Source of the DNA: Cyclobacteriaceae bacterium
GTDB taxonomy: Bacteria; Bacteroidota; Bacteroidia; Cytophagales; Cyclobacteriaceae
Assembly (NCBI GenBank): GCA_019638355.1
Contig: JAHBTY010000005.1
Location: 496,001 to 560,000, forward strand
DNA length: 64,000 bases
Reading direction: 5' to 3'
Shown: positions 18,171 through 27,350 of the stretch, one piece after another
Numbering within the stretch: the first letter of the stretch is position 1
Layout of the letters: each line of letters starts with the position of its first letter
Program-made: the position numbers and the translations under genes
The notes under the pieces: model-generated
Database searches by the model: none
Seen by the model: only the letters and a program-made list of their open reading frames with translations
Told to the model about the DNA's origin: nothing

Positions 18171-18605
18171 TTACTTACAACTCGGGCATTCCCAATCTTT
18201 ATCCAGATCGATAACCGTTACAATAGAAAGATGTTTTTGTTTAGGTGCCACAATAACCCGTATATGTTGTCGGTCTTTCGAAGTGTAGCCTTCCAATGCA
18301 TACTTTGCACCACCTAATGCCTGTAAATCACTTTTGTTATAATTGACTTGGGCTTTGCGCACAATCTCTTTCACTTCTTTTTGCGTGATGCTTCGACACT
18401 CCATCCTGCACCGCGCATGTTTGGTAAAAAAATAATCGGCATCTGCATCGCGAAAAACATCAAGACTGGTGCGACCTGAAGATTGCTTTTGATTAGTGGA
18501 GGTTTCTGTTGCGGCTTCGGGTTGCTGCTGCTCACGGTAATTTCTTACTAATAATGTAACAATAAAAAATCCGAACAGGATTAAATAAGGTATGAAGTTT
18601 TTCAT
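18171..18605 (-). CDS. DUF4258 domain-containing membrane-anchored protein
   Basis: A 144-residue protein with an N-terminal hydrophobic segment (YLILFGFFIVTLLV, residues 6-19) that anchors it or serves as an uncleaved signal. A Gln/Thr-rich linker leads to a DUF4258 domain (FFTKHARCRMECRSITQKEV, then HIRVIVAPKQKHLSIVTVID). The tail has a CPSC motif. DUF4258 proteins resemble small RelE-like folds, but no toxin activity can be claimed here because the domain is probably exported. Function unknown. Confidence 0.75.
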   Translation of the reverse strand: MKNFIPYLILFGFFIVTLLVRNYREQQQPEAATETSTNQKQSSGRTSLDVFRDADADYFFTKHARCRMECRSITQKEVKEIVRKAQVNYNKSDLQALGGAKYALEGYTSKDRQHIRVIVAPKQKHLSIVTVIDLDKDWECPSCK

Positions 18606-18642
18606 CTGCTAACCAAGTTCTTAATGGCGCAGCATAATTAGT

Positions 18643-19302
18643 TCAAAACTGACTTATTATCAATAAAATTGCATTATTGGATAGTGCCTCAAACTCCAGA
18701 TGAGTACAGGCAGGCATGCTCAATGCATCGTGTGCATGCAGCAACCGGTTCTGCACTTCAAACACTCCTTCTAATACAAAAATGAAATGATTGGCATTCG
18801 GTAAACTCAGGCTGCCTTCCGCTCTACCTTCAAACATGCCTGCCCGAACGGCTATACGTTGCCCATGCACGCTACCTTTAAAAATCCGAATCAGCTTTCC
18901 TAAATCGAGGTTTAATTCAAAACTCTGTAAAGCATTACTTTCAGTTGATTCCCCAGTCAACTCCCACATTATAAATCTGATCCACTCCTGTGCGTAAGGA
19001 TTCTTAATGTGAACCACATCATTTATTTCAACATGCGTAAAATACAAACCTCCAATATCAATCGTGCGGCTGTCGGTACCTTTCACTTCACATGCACCTA
19101 CTACCGGTAATAAACAGAATATGCCTGCACGACATACCGGGTGTGTAATAATGCCACCTGGTTTCAACATTACCTCATCAAAGGCATTGAGCAGGCCAAA
19201 TGGTTCGCGCAGACTATGTTTGCTTTCATGAACCGGGCTTTGCGACCGAGTCCGCCTATCGCCCAGCAGAATTTTTACCGGATACCTACTAACCTTATCC
19301 AT
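18643..19302 (-). CDS. Pirin/bicupin family protein
   Basis: A 219-residue double beta-barrel protein. The N-terminal part has a pirin-like ending LREPFGLLNAFDEVMLKPGG followed by a short metal-site region (GIITHPVCRAGIF). The C-terminal cupin reads NHFIFVLEGVFEVQNRLLHA and DALSMPACTHLEFEALSN. The His-x-His-type site of true pirins is only partly evident, so metal binding and quercetinase-like activity are uncertain. Its ATG overlaps the 3' end of the intradiol dioxygenase gene by eight bases, and the two are probably one transcript. Most likely a cytosolic partner of unknown role. Confidence 0.65.
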   Translation of the reverse strand: MDKVSRYPVKILLGDRRTRSQSPVHESKHSLREPFGLLNAFDEVMLKPGGIITHPVCRAGIFCLLPVVGACEVKGTDSRTIDIGGLYFTHVEINDVVHIKNPYAQEWIRFIMWELTGESTESNALQSFELNLDLGKLIRIFKGSVHGQRIAVRAGMFEGRAEGSLSLPNANHFIFVLEGVFEVQNRLLHAHDALSMPACTHLEFEALSNNAILLIISQF

Positions 19303-19996
19303 TTACCACAATAGTATGTGTAAGCGTATAACCATCATTTACGCTTCCACTGATGAAAGCTAGTTCTGTAGAAACACCATCACTAAACACATTGTCGCTG
19401 CTGTTATAGGTATAACCACTCATACCCTTTGTATAACCTTTAGCTGTAGCTGCATTTACCAAGGCAACTGCACTGGAACTTCCTTCCGGGAATGCGATTT
19501 GTGTAACCAGCAACGATGTACCAGACGAACTATAAATGTGTACATGTATGTGTGTTGCCCGCCCGTTATACCAGCCCGGAAAAATAGTTTTAAATCCCAC
19601 TTTACCACTGCTATCCGTTACCTGCCGGCCTCTCAAAAAATGTACAGCCGAAAATGAACTATATTCCGAATAGTTCCCGTCTTTATCGCAATGCCAGATG
19701 TCCACAATCGCACCTTGCAAGGGTGCACAGTTTGTATTCTTATTCTGAATTGTAATTTCAACTGTCATATCCACACCGGTTCTGTCCGATCGAATATCTA
19801 CCATCTGTAAACTGGATGGATTTTTGGTTGGATATGGCCCTGCGGTTTCGGAGTGGGTAGTTGTACAAGTTCCTGTTGTTCCATCATTGGCAGTAGTATC
19901 GCTGTTCAGTATTTCATCACCGGCTGAATCGCATGCCAATAATACTGGAGCCAGTGTACTAAAACCCAGGCGTTTTAAAAATTCATTGCGTTGCAT
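19295..19996 (-). CDS. Extracytoplasmic intradiol ring-cleavage dioxygenase-like protein
   Basis: A 233-residue protein with a signal sequence ending in a lipobox-like LLAC (Cys22), preceded by KRLGF; it is probably a lipoprotein. The dioxygenase_C fold is visible: ETAGPYPTK, GAIVDIWHCDKDGNYSEYS, RGRQVTDSSGKVGFKT, and PGWYNGRATHIHVHIY, which carries the Tyr and two His ligands of the non-heme Fe(III) site. Cytosolic homologues cleave catechol or protocatechuate; substrates of the exported branch are mostly undefined. Ser/Thr/Gly-rich residues follow the anchor. The downstream pirin-like gene overlaps it. Confidence 0.85.
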   Translation of the reverse strand: MQRNEFLKRLGFSTLAPVLLACDSAGDEILNSDTTANDGTTGTCTTTHSETAGPYPTKNPSSLQMVDIRSDRTGVDMTVEITIQNKNTNCAPLQGAIVDIWHCDKDGNYSEYSSFSAVHFLRGRQVTDSSGKVGFKTIFPGWYNGRATHIHVHIYSSSGTSLLVTQIAFPEGSSSAVALVNAATAKGYTKGMSGYTYNSSDNVFSDGVSTELAFISGSVNDGYTLTHTIVVNG

Positions 19997-20138
19997 AAGC
20001 GTTATTTTAGTATCGATCTTGCGTTGTAAACGAAAGTAAATCTAAAATTATGGGTGGGTTGATGAATTTGAGGTAAAGTCAATATATTCAACGGTAAAAT
20101 TGGTCGTGCTTCAATTTTTTGGTAACCTTGAAGAATCA

Positions 20139-20627
20139 ATGGTATTACGTTTTATTCTTTTATTATTTGTAAGTGGCAGCATAACCTACTCATCCGTCTG
20201 TGCGCAGGAATCAACCGGTATTTTTGCTATTATCAAATTGGATAAAAAGTATAAAACCAAAGGCTATGGCCGAAAGGTTTACACACGCAACAACCGCGAA
20301 CGGTTCCTGATTCCGGAGCAAGCGCTGATTGCCAGTGCAGAATTTACGGCTATCCGCCCCATTGAGCACGACCTGCGGGCGCTTATCAGCTACTTTGATA
20401 TTATTGTTTCGGCAGAAGGAATGGTACGGTTGCGTAATACAGTAAGTGCATTACCCGATACCGAACTAATCTTACTTATTGACAACACCGTATTTGGACG
20501 CATCAGCACCCGAAGCGAAGAGGATTTTAAGTTCAATAAAATAACAATTGCCAGTCCTATCAAAGATGTTGATCTGCAATGGGCCTACGAGCAATTGCAA
20601 GAAATGATAGCAACCCGCAAAAATTAA
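20139..20627 (+). CDS. Exported protein of unknown function upstream of priA
   Basis: A 162-residue protein with a signal peptide (MVLRFILLLFVSGSITYSS, cleavage near VCAQ). I chose the ATG at 20139 because it places the signal peptide at the N-terminus; an in-frame TTG lies at 20100. The mature part is mixed alpha/beta (GIFAIIKLDKKYKTKGYGRK, DTELILLIDNTVFGRIS) without a motif I recognise. It lies 48 bases upstream of priA on the same strand. Confidence 0.65.
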   Translation: MVLRFILLLFVSGSITYSSVCAQESTGIFAIIKLDKKYKTKGYGRKVYTRNNRERFLIPEQALIASAEFTAIRPIEHDLRALISYFDIIVSAEGMVRLRNTVSALPDTELILLIDNTVFGRISTRSEEDFKFNKITIASPIKDVDLQWAYEQLQEMIATRKN

Positions 20628-20675
20628 GAAGCAGCAATTATAAGTTGATGTTTGGGTAAATTCTATTTTTACCAG

Positions 20676-23180
20676 ATGGCCGAAGGCGCACTTTTTTATT
20701 CAGAAACTTCCACCTTATTTGCCGAAATTGCATTACCGGTTCCCATTGCCAAGCTATTTACCTATCGTGTTCCGGGTGTATTAGCCAAACATATTAAGCG
20801 CGGGCAACGGGTAATTGTACCCTTCGGTCATAAAAAAATACTTACAGGCCTTGTGGCTAACCTCCATAATCAACCTCCGCAAGAGTATGAAGCAAAGTTG
20901 ATACTGGAACTATTGGACGAAACTGAAATTATCTATGATCAGCAGTTTAAACTATACGATTGGATTGCGCAATATTATATGTGCACCCTGGGCGAAGTAA
21001 TACAAGCGGCCTTACCATCTGGGCTTAAACTTTCCAGCGAATCAATGATACAATTACGTCCTGGTTTTAGCTTGCAAAATTCGGATTTTGATTTTTCGGA
21101 AAAAGAAAGATTGTTATTGAATCGGCTTACTGGTGAAGTACTGTCCTATAGCGAAGCGGCTAAGTTGTTGGATGCCCGTTCCATTTATCATATCCTCAAG
21201 TCACTATCTTCAAAAGAAGCCATTATCTTATTTGAGGAAGTTAAAGAAAAGTACAAACCCAAAACTGAAAAACGCATTCGGCTGCACAGTGCCTTTACTG
21301 GTAAAAAAGCAATAGAGGCTTTATTTGAAAAACTTGCCTCGCGGCCCAAACAAGAAGCCGTTGTGTTGCATTACCTGCAGCATGTGCCTGTTTTTAATGA
21401 TTCGAAATTAAATGAACAGGGCTTAAGCAAAACATCACTGTTACAACACGATATTTCCGAATCATCGTTGACTACACTGCTCAAGCAACGGGTTTTAGAA
21501 GAGTTTGAAGTAATCGTGCCCCGTTTCGGATTTCCGGATACACACAGCACACAACCCATACTGTTAAGCGAGGCACAGGAAGTGGCGCGCAACCAAATAC
21601 TTTCAGCTTTTAAAAATAAAGATGTTGCTTTATTACACGGTGTAACCGGAAGCGGCAAAACTGAAATATACATTGATTTGACCCGCAAAGCGCTAGCAGG
21701 CGGCTCGCAGGTGTTGTTGCTATTACCCGAAATTGCTATTACCACACAAATGGTACAACGCCTTAAAAAAATGTTTGGTAGCGAAATGGGCGTTTACCAT
21801 TCCCGGTTTTCAGACAATGAGCGGGTGGAAGTTTGGAATGGTGTACTTACCGGCAAGTTTCGCTTTGTAGTGGGAGTGCGCTCGGCTGTTTTCTTACCCT
21901 TCGATAACCTGGGGTTAATTTTAGTGGATGAAGAACACGATGCATCGTACAAGCAGCAAGAACCAGCACCGCGTTACCATGCACGCGATGTAGCGCAGGT
22001 AATTGCCCAGCAGCACCATGCCAAAGTAGTGCTGGGCAGCGCTACACCATCCGCAGAATCTTATTACCACGCCACACAAGGTCGATACGGCTATGTGCAA
22101 TTGACACAACGCTTCGGAAATGCCCAACTGCCCGCCATAGTTTTTGCCGATGTTGCCATGGAGCGAAAAAGCAAGACCATGAAGGGCGAGTTTACATCTA
22201 CACTTATTCGCAGTATCGCCAACGCTCTTGAAAAGAAAGCACAAGTTATCTTATTCCAAAACCGAAGAGGCTATTCGCCATTGGTGCAATGTGAAGATTG
22301 CCACTGGGTACCCAAGTGCATTAACTGCTCTGTAAGTCTTACTTACCATCAATACCGCCATGCATTAATTTGCCATTACTGCGGCTATCGTGAAGATTTG
22401 CCCACGCAATGCCCAACGTGCAGTTCCAAACGAATTCTTACCATGGGTTACGGAACCGAAAAACTGGAAGAAGAACTTAAATTTCATTTTCCAAATACCA
22501 ACATCCAGCGTATGGATTTAGACACTACACGCTCGCGCACTGGCTACGAAAATATTATTGAAGCCTTTGAAAAAGGAGAAACTCAAATATTGGTAGGTAC
22601 ACAAATGGTTACAAAAGGCCTGGACTTTGACAGTGTAAGTTTAGTGGGAGTATTTGATACCGATAGAATGATGCACTTCCCTGACTTCCGGAGTTACGAG
22701 CGGGCCTTTCAATTAATTATGCAGGTAAGCGGCAGAGCCGGACGCAGGCAAACAACCGGTACTGTAGTTTTACAAACAGCTAATCCTAAACATGAGTTGT
22801 TTAGCTATGTAGTAACCCATAACATTACTGGTTTTCTGAACGATCAGTTGCGCGATAGGCAATCACACCTTTACCCGCCCTTCACCCGATTAATTGAAAT
22901 AACATTAAAACATACCGATAAAAAAGTAGTGAGTACCGCGGCCACACAATTGGTAAACGTATTGCGAAGCGAACTACCCGGTATAAAAATTATGGGGCCG
23001 GGCGAACCCATGGTTTCTAAAATCCGCAATGAGTTTTTAATGCTCGCTTTACTCAAAATCAGACGCGATCAGGGAAAACTACCCGTGGTAAAACAAACCA
23101 TACTACAAGCAACTAGCCACCTGCAACAAGCCAAAGAGTTTAGGAATGTAAAAGTAGTGTTTGATGTAGATCCGATCTAA
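20676..23180 (+). CDS. priA: Primosomal protein N' (replication restart helicase)
   Basis: An 834-residue PriA, which recognises stalled forks and loads the replicative helicase. The N-terminal 3'-DNA-binding domain (ALPVPIAKLFTYRVPG) is followed by the helicase core: Walker A LLHGVTGSGKTEIY, LPEIAITTQM, LVDEEHDASYKQQ and VLGSATPSAESYY. The eight-cysteine zinc insert runs CEDCHWVPKCINC to CHYCGYREDLPTQCPTC, then GTQMVTKGLDF and VSGRAGRR. The start is taken as the ATG at 20676 (MAEGALFYSE); an in-frame TTG eight codons upstream is less likely. Full length and intact. Confidence 0.96.
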   Translation: MAEGALFYSETSTLFAEIALPVPIAKLFTYRVPGVLAKHIKRGQRVIVPFGHKKILTGLVANLHNQPPQEYEAKLILELLDETEIIYDQQFKLYDWIAQYYMCTLGEVIQAALPSGLKLSSESMIQLRPGFSLQNSDFDFSEKERLLLNRLTGEVLSYSEAAKLLDARSIYHILKSLSSKEAIILFEEVKEKYKPKTEKRIRLHSAFTGKKAIEALFEKLASRPKQEAVVLHYLQHVPVFNDSKLNEQGLSKTSLLQHDISESSLTTLLKQRVLEEFEVIVPRFGFPDTHSTQPILLSEAQEVARNQILSAFKNKDVALLHGVTGSGKTEIYIDLTRKALAGGSQVLLLLPEIAITTQMVQRLKKMFGSEMGVYHSRFSDNERVEVWNGVLTGKFRFVVGVRSAVFLPFDNLGLILVDEEHDASYKQQEPAPRYHARDVAQVIAQQHHAKVVLGSATPSAESYYHATQGRYGYVQLTQRFGNAQLPAIVFADVAMERKSKTMKGEFTSTLIRSIANALEKKAQVILFQNRRGYSPLVQCEDCHWVPKCINCSVSLTYHQYRHALICHYCGYREDLPTQCPTCSSKRILTMGYGTEKLEEELKFHFPNTNIQRMDLDTTRSRTGYENIIEAFEKGETQILVGTQMVTKGLDFDSVSLVGVFDTDRMMHFPDFRSYERAFQLIMQVSGRAGRRQTTGTVVLQTANPKHELFSYVVTHNITGFLNDQLRDRQSHLYPPFTRLIEITLKHTDKKVVSTAATQLVNVLRSELPGIKIMGPGEPMVSKIRNEFLMLALLKIRRDQGKLPVVKQTILQATSHLQQAKEFRNVKVVFDVDPI

Positions 23181-23261
23181 CCTTAAAATTTTTTAATCAG
23201 CTTATCGATAAAGAACAACAAGCGGTATGCACAACAAAAAGATTTAATATTTAAAAAATAG

Positions 23262-23293
23262 TTGATCTACAAAATAATAAATAACTACCTTAG
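23262..23293 (+). promoter_or_regulatory. Probable Bacteroidota promoter of the fluoride-responsive transcript
   Basis: TTG at 23262-23264 and TACCTTAG at 23286-23293 (one mismatch to TAnnTTTG) are spaced 21 bases apart. Transcription would start near 23300, exactly at the 5' edge of the riboswitch aptamer. That fit supports the call. Confidence 0.5.
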
Positions 23294-23300
23294 CGCCTAT

Positions 23301-23356
23301 AATCGGCAATGATGTCTGCCTTGAACCGCCTTAAAAAAGCTGATGACGTCTATTAA
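23301..23356 (+). ncRNA. Fluoride riboswitch (crcB RNA motif)
   Basis: The leader of the CLC gene contains the conserved core of the fluoride (crcB) aptamer: GGCAATGATGTCTGCC (first stem with the ATGATG loop), then TTGAACCGCC, a short A-rich joining region, and GCTGATGACGTCTA. The order AUGRnG...CC, AACCGCC, GCUGAUGRC matches the family consensus as I know it. The aptamer binds F- through Mg2+ and switches on fluoride-export genes. It lies 25 bases before the ATG of a CLC-F type antiporter, the textbook target. Downstream, CTATTAA (23350-23356) can pair with TTAATAG (23371-23377) next to the start codon. Confidence 0.88.
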
Positions 23357-23380
23357 CAAAGCATTGAGCTTTAATAGTAG

Positions 23381-24694
23381 ATGTATTTTAATCAAGGTAC
23401 TATGAACCCTCTCTTTAAAAGTAAAATTGCCCAGGTAGAGCAACTTCCACTTCTTTCGTATTTATTTAAATGGTTATGGCTTTCCACACTTGTCGGATTT
23501 TTGGCAGGGAGTGCATCAGCTTTCTTTTTAGTTAGTTTAGATTGGGCTACTAACTGGCGAGAAAATAATTTATGGATTATCTATTTTCTTCCTTTAGGCG
23601 GCCTGCTTATCGGATTAACCTATCACTACCTGGGTAGCACCGTAGTAAGGGGTAATAATCAACTTCTGGAGGAGTTTCACACCCCCAAACAAATCATTCC
23701 GTTAAAGATGGCACCATTGATTTTATTTGGAACAATTGCCACACATTTTTTTGGTGGTTCTGCAGGAAGAGAAGGCACCGCAGTTCAAATGGGAGGTGCC
23801 ATCGCAGACCAATTTTCCAAATGGTTTAAACTTAAAGCCCGAGACAGAAAGGTGCTCATTATTATGGGGATTAGTGCCGGGTTCGCATCCGTATTTGGCA
23901 CTCCTCTGGCCGGAGCCATTTTTGCATTAGAAGTACTCATAATCGGACGAATGCGCTATGAAGCTATACTACCAAGTTTTTTGGTGGCAATAATTGCAAA
24001 TTATACTTGTAATGCCTGGCAGGTTTCACACACACACTACCACATTCCTTTTGTTCCCGATATGAATCCACAAAATTTTGGCTGGACTATTTTGGCAGGC
24101 ATACTCTTCGGTTTAACTGCGTTGTTATTCTCAAAATCTACAAGCATGTGGAGCCGTTTATTTAACTCAAAAATAAAGTATGCACCCATTAGGCCGCTGA
24201 TCGGAGGAGCCATACTGGCTGTTGTAATTTATTTACTCGGCACTACACAATATATTGGTTTGGGTATCCCTACTATTGTTCAATCTTTTAATACTCCACT
24301 GAACCAGTATGACTTTCTAATTAAAATTGCGTTAACATCGTTTACCCTGGGTGCAGGTTTTAAAGGGGGTGAAGTTACGCCCCTGTTTTTTATAGGAGCT
24401 ACATTAGGAAATGCATTAATTTGGTTTATACCGTTACCAATTGCACTATTAGCAGGTATGGGCTTTGTGGCAGTATTTGCAGGCGCTACCAATACACCAC
24501 TGGCCTGTACGGTAATGGGCATTGAATTGTTTGGTGTAGAAAGTGGACTTTATGTTGGATTAGCCTGCGTGGTAGCCTATCTGTTTTCCGGACATTCCGG
24601 TATTTACTCAGCTCAGATAATCGGAAGCCCCAAACATCTTCTGTACGGGAGGTATAAATCCAAAAAATTAGAAAATCTCAAATCACACAAATAG
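23381..24694 (+). CDS. CLC-family fluoride/proton antiporter (CLC-F type)
   Basis: A 437-residue polytopic inner-membrane protein of the CLC fold. The motif is GGSAGREGTAVQMGGAIAD (about residues 126-144): GREGT in place of the GREGP of chloride CLCs. RGNNQLLEEFH stands where chloride members have GSGIP, and FKGGEVTPLFFIGATLGN follows later. These substitutions are those described for the fluoride-exporting CLC-F clade. A fluoride riboswitch directly upstream gives independent support. The function is therefore F- export in exchange for H+. The start is the ATG at 23381, which the leader hairpin would occlude; a second ATG at 23402 (MNPLFKSK) preceded by AAGG is a fair alternative. Ion preference remains inference from motif and context. 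Confidence 0.88.
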   Translation: MYFNQGTMNPLFKSKIAQVEQLPLLSYLFKWLWLSTLVGFLAGSASAFFLVSLDWATNWRENNLWIIYFLPLGGLLIGLTYHYLGSTVVRGNNQLLEEFHTPKQIIPLKMAPLILFGTIATHFFGGSAGREGTAVQMGGAIADQFSKWFKLKARDRKVLIIMGISAGFASVFGTPLAGAIFALEVLIIGRMRYEAILPSFLVAIIANYTCNAWQVSHTHYHIPFVPDMNPQNFGWTILAGILFGLTALLFSKSTSMWSRLFNSKIKYAPIRPLIGGAILAVVIYLLGTTQYIGLGIPTIVQSFNTPLNQYDFLIKIALTSFTLGAGFKGGEVTPLFFIGATLGNALIWFIPLPIALLAGMGFVAVFAGATNTPLACTVMGIELFGVESGLYVGLACVVAYLFSGHSGIYSAQIIGSPKHLLYGRYKSKKLENLKSHK

Positions 24695-24900
24695 CAAGCT
24701 GGTCGTTCATAATTACAAATATTTCAAATCAACGGAAGTCATTCATGGATTGTTAACAATCATACAACCTGTAAGTAGAAACAACTACTGATCATTCAGC
24801 TTTCACATGTGTAGTTATACTTAATCAGATTAACCTTACCTGTAAATAATTCCAAAAAATTTAGAATTATCTACTATTTTACAACGCTTAATAATATTCC

Positions 24901-25959
24901 ATGAATCCGATTATTTCAGGCATACAACAAGTTGGCATTGGAATTCCTGATGTACAAGAGGCATTTACCTGGTACCGTAGGTTATTTGGCATGGATATTA
25001 AAGTGTTTGACGATGAAGCCGAAGCTAACTTGATGCTTCCTTACACCGGAGGTATGCCACACAAGCGCCATGCTATACTTGCCCTGAATATCCGAGGCGG
25101 TGGTGGTTTTGAAATATGGCAATATAAAAGTCGCGAACCGGTTTTACCTGCTTTTGAAATTCAATTGGGCGACACCGGAATTTTTGCTACCCGTATGAAA
25201 TCGTCTGATATATTACAAACTTATAATTTCATTAAATCTACCAATACCGAAATTTTAGGCGAATTAAATCAGGCACCGGATGGTACCGAGCATTTTTTTG
25301 TGCGCGATCCGTACGGAAATATTTTTGAAATAGTAGAGGCAACCGATTGGTTTGGAAATGCAAGCTCGCACACAGGCGGCCCTGGTGGCTGTATGATTGG
25401 TGTTACCGATGTGGAGCAAGCATTAAAATTTTATGCAACCGTATTAGGATATGATACTGTGCTGTACGATAAAACCGGAATATTCAGTGACCTTGCCTGC
25501 TTGCCAGGCGGGCAATCAAAAGTAAGGCGTGTATTGATAGAACATTCGCAACCAAGGGCCGGAAGTTTTTCAAAGTTATTGGGTAGTAGTAAACTTGAAT
25601 TGGTTTCAGTACAAGACAGAGTTTGCCGAAAAATTTACGAAAACCGTTATTGGGGCGACCGTGGTTTTATTCATTTATGCTTTGACATAAACGGAATGTC
25701 GCGCATGAAAGCATTGTGCGAAAAAAATGGCTATCCCTTCACGGTAGATAGTTCGGGCAGTTTTGATATGGGCGAGGCTGCAGGGTACTTCAGTTATGTT
25801 GAAGATCCGGATGGCACCCTAATTGAGTTTGTAGAAACTCACCGCATTCCTATTCTTAAAAAAATAGGCTGGTACCTGGATCTGCGAAAACGCGATCCGC
25901 AAAAATCGCTTCCCAACTGGATGCTGAAAGCCCTTTCGCTTAATCGCGTTAAAGATTAA
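24901..25959 (+). CDS. Two-domain VOC (glyoxalase/dioxygenase-like) protein
   Basis: A 352-residue protein made of two VOC modules. The first (about residues 5-150) begins ISGIQQVGIGIPDVQEAFTW and ends EHFFVRDPYGNIFEIVEATD. The second (about 160-325) begins GCMIGVTDVEQALKFYATVL and ends YFSYVEDPDGTLIEFVETH. Each ends in the metal-ligand-type Glu segment. The His ligand of the second module is likely in DRGFIHLCFDI. The family includes lactoylglutathione lyases, extradiol dioxygenases and epimerases, and the reaction cannot be assigned. Stand-alone gene with 200 non-coding bases upstream. Confidence 0.82.
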   Translation: MNPIISGIQQVGIGIPDVQEAFTWYRRLFGMDIKVFDDEAEANLMLPYTGGMPHKRHAILALNIRGGGGFEIWQYKSREPVLPAFEIQLGDTGIFATRMKSSDILQTYNFIKSTNTEILGELNQAPDGTEHFFVRDPYGNIFEIVEATDWFGNASSHTGGPGGCMIGVTDVEQALKFYATVLGYDTVLYDKTGIFSDLACLPGGQSKVRRVLIEHSQPRAGSFSKLLGSSKLELVSVQDRVCRKIYENRYWGDRGFIHLCFDINGMSRMKALCEKNGYPFTVDSSGSFDMGEAAGYFSYVEDPDGTLIEFVETHRIPILKKIGWYLDLRKRDPQKSLPNWMLKALSLNRVKD

Positions 25960-26010
25960 AAACCGCTTATACCTTATTTAACTTAAACTATTAATCATAA
26001 ATTCTACCGC

Positions 26011-27135
26011 ATGAAAGTACTCAGTAATTACAATTTTTTTACTCAACTATTCCTGCTATTAATCTTTAACCTATTTGCATTCGCGGTGTCCGCACAAGAG
26101 TCGGACGATGCAACGTATGAGGCTTACAAAAACTTTGACTTTGTTTCCGGCAAAAAAGTTATATTTTTCGATGACTTTCAAAATGGCTTGTCGAAATGGT
26201 CTGTTATTGAATTTGATAAGTCTGAGGAGGTGGAATCGCCCGGCATTAAAACAATTTCAAATACACCATTCAAATGGCTTAAAACCCCACGCAAAGGATT
26301 AATGTTTCCTACCCTGGTAAAAGTTTTGCCCGATGCCTTTACAATCGAATTTGATATGTGGGCTGATACAGAAAGAATGAGTGAGATGGAAGGAGGCTTG
26401 AACCTGATATTCGTAACCAACACTCCTAACCGGCAGGATTTCAGTATTCATTTTGATGAAAATCCTCAAATACAATTAGACATTCATCCTTCATCGGAAG
26501 TTCTTTATTGCACCGCCCTTAAAGAAAATTCAAGCGAAGACCGCATCCTTGACAATCGAATTATAAAGAACGGATGGCAGGCTGGAAAAATACACCGCAT
26601 TTCAATAGCTCGAAACAAAGCCCATGTAAAGGTGTATGTGGACGAACGTAAATTTATCGATTTGCCAAATGGTTTACCTAAGGCTGGTAAGTACACCTTG
26701 ATTCTATCAACCAATATGTGGGGCGATGGCATTTATTTCTCTAACTTCCGGTTAGCCGAAGGCATACCCGATCTGGTGGCACAATTAAATACCGAAGGAA
26801 AGTTTGTAACCCGAGGCATTTATTTCAATGTGAATGCCGCCACCATAAAACCCGAATCATGGCCTGCACTAAACGATGCTGCCAGCGCGATAAAAGCAAC
26901 TACCGGAAAAATTACTATTGTAGGCCATACCGATAGCGATGGTACCGATGAAGCCAACCTGCTGTTATCGCGAAAGCGTGCCGAATCTGTTAAGCAAACG
27001 CTCATTAACGATTTTGGAGTTGCTGCCGACCGATTGCTAACCGATGGTAAAGGCGAATCGCAACCGGCCGAACCCAATACAACTCCAGAAGGCAAAGCCA
27101 ATAATCGCAGGGTTGAATTTATAAAAACCAAATAG
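26011..27135 (+). CDS. OmpA-family outer-membrane-associated protein
   Basis: A 374-residue secreted protein with a signal peptide ending AVSAQ (about residue 28). The middle part (about residues 45-255) resembles a laminin-G/concanavalin-like beta sandwich (VIFFDDFQNGLSKWSVIEFD, GKIHRISIARNKAHVKVYVD). The C-terminal 105 residues are an OmpA peptidoglycan-binding domain: GIYFNVNAATIKPESWPALN, ITIVGHTDSDGTDEANLLLS, RKRAESVKQTLI and NRRVEFIKTK. It probably tethers an envelope component to peptidoglycan. No operon partner is evident. Confidence 0.87.
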   Translation: MKVLSNYNFFTQLFLLLIFNLFAFAVSAQESDDATYEAYKNFDFVSGKKVIFFDDFQNGLSKWSVIEFDKSEEVESPGIKTISNTPFKWLKTPRKGLMFPTLVKVLPDAFTIEFDMWADTERMSEMEGGLNLIFVTNTPNRQDFSIHFDENPQIQLDIHPSSEVLYCTALKENSSEDRILDNRIIKNGWQAGKIHRISIARNKAHVKVYVDERKFIDLPNGLPKAGKYTLILSTNMWGDGIYFSNFRLAEGIPDLVAQLNTEGKFVTRGIYFNVNAATIKPESWPALNDAASAIKATTGKITIVGHTDSDGTDEANLLLSRKRAESVKQTLINDFGVAADRLLTDGKGESQPAEPNTTPEGKANNRRVEFIKTK

Positions 27136-27350
27136 CTCCGCCAACGAACGCCTCCAATTAACGTGCATAACCCATAAAATAATTCGCAACCGATTTAATT
27201 TCATTTTATCGTACTTACCTAACAATCGGATGGATGCAGAAATATAACCAGCACGAAGTTCTACCATCAAATAGTAACTATTTCCAGTTGTTATCCGTAA
27301 GTTTGTGCGTGGATTATATAACAGGCGCTACCCTGCCCTTCAAAAAGTCA

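Noticed and set aside
18171-18605. DUF4258 protein as a toxin of a toxin-antitoxin pair
   Set aside because: It has an N-terminal membrane segment and no small antitoxin-like neighbour.
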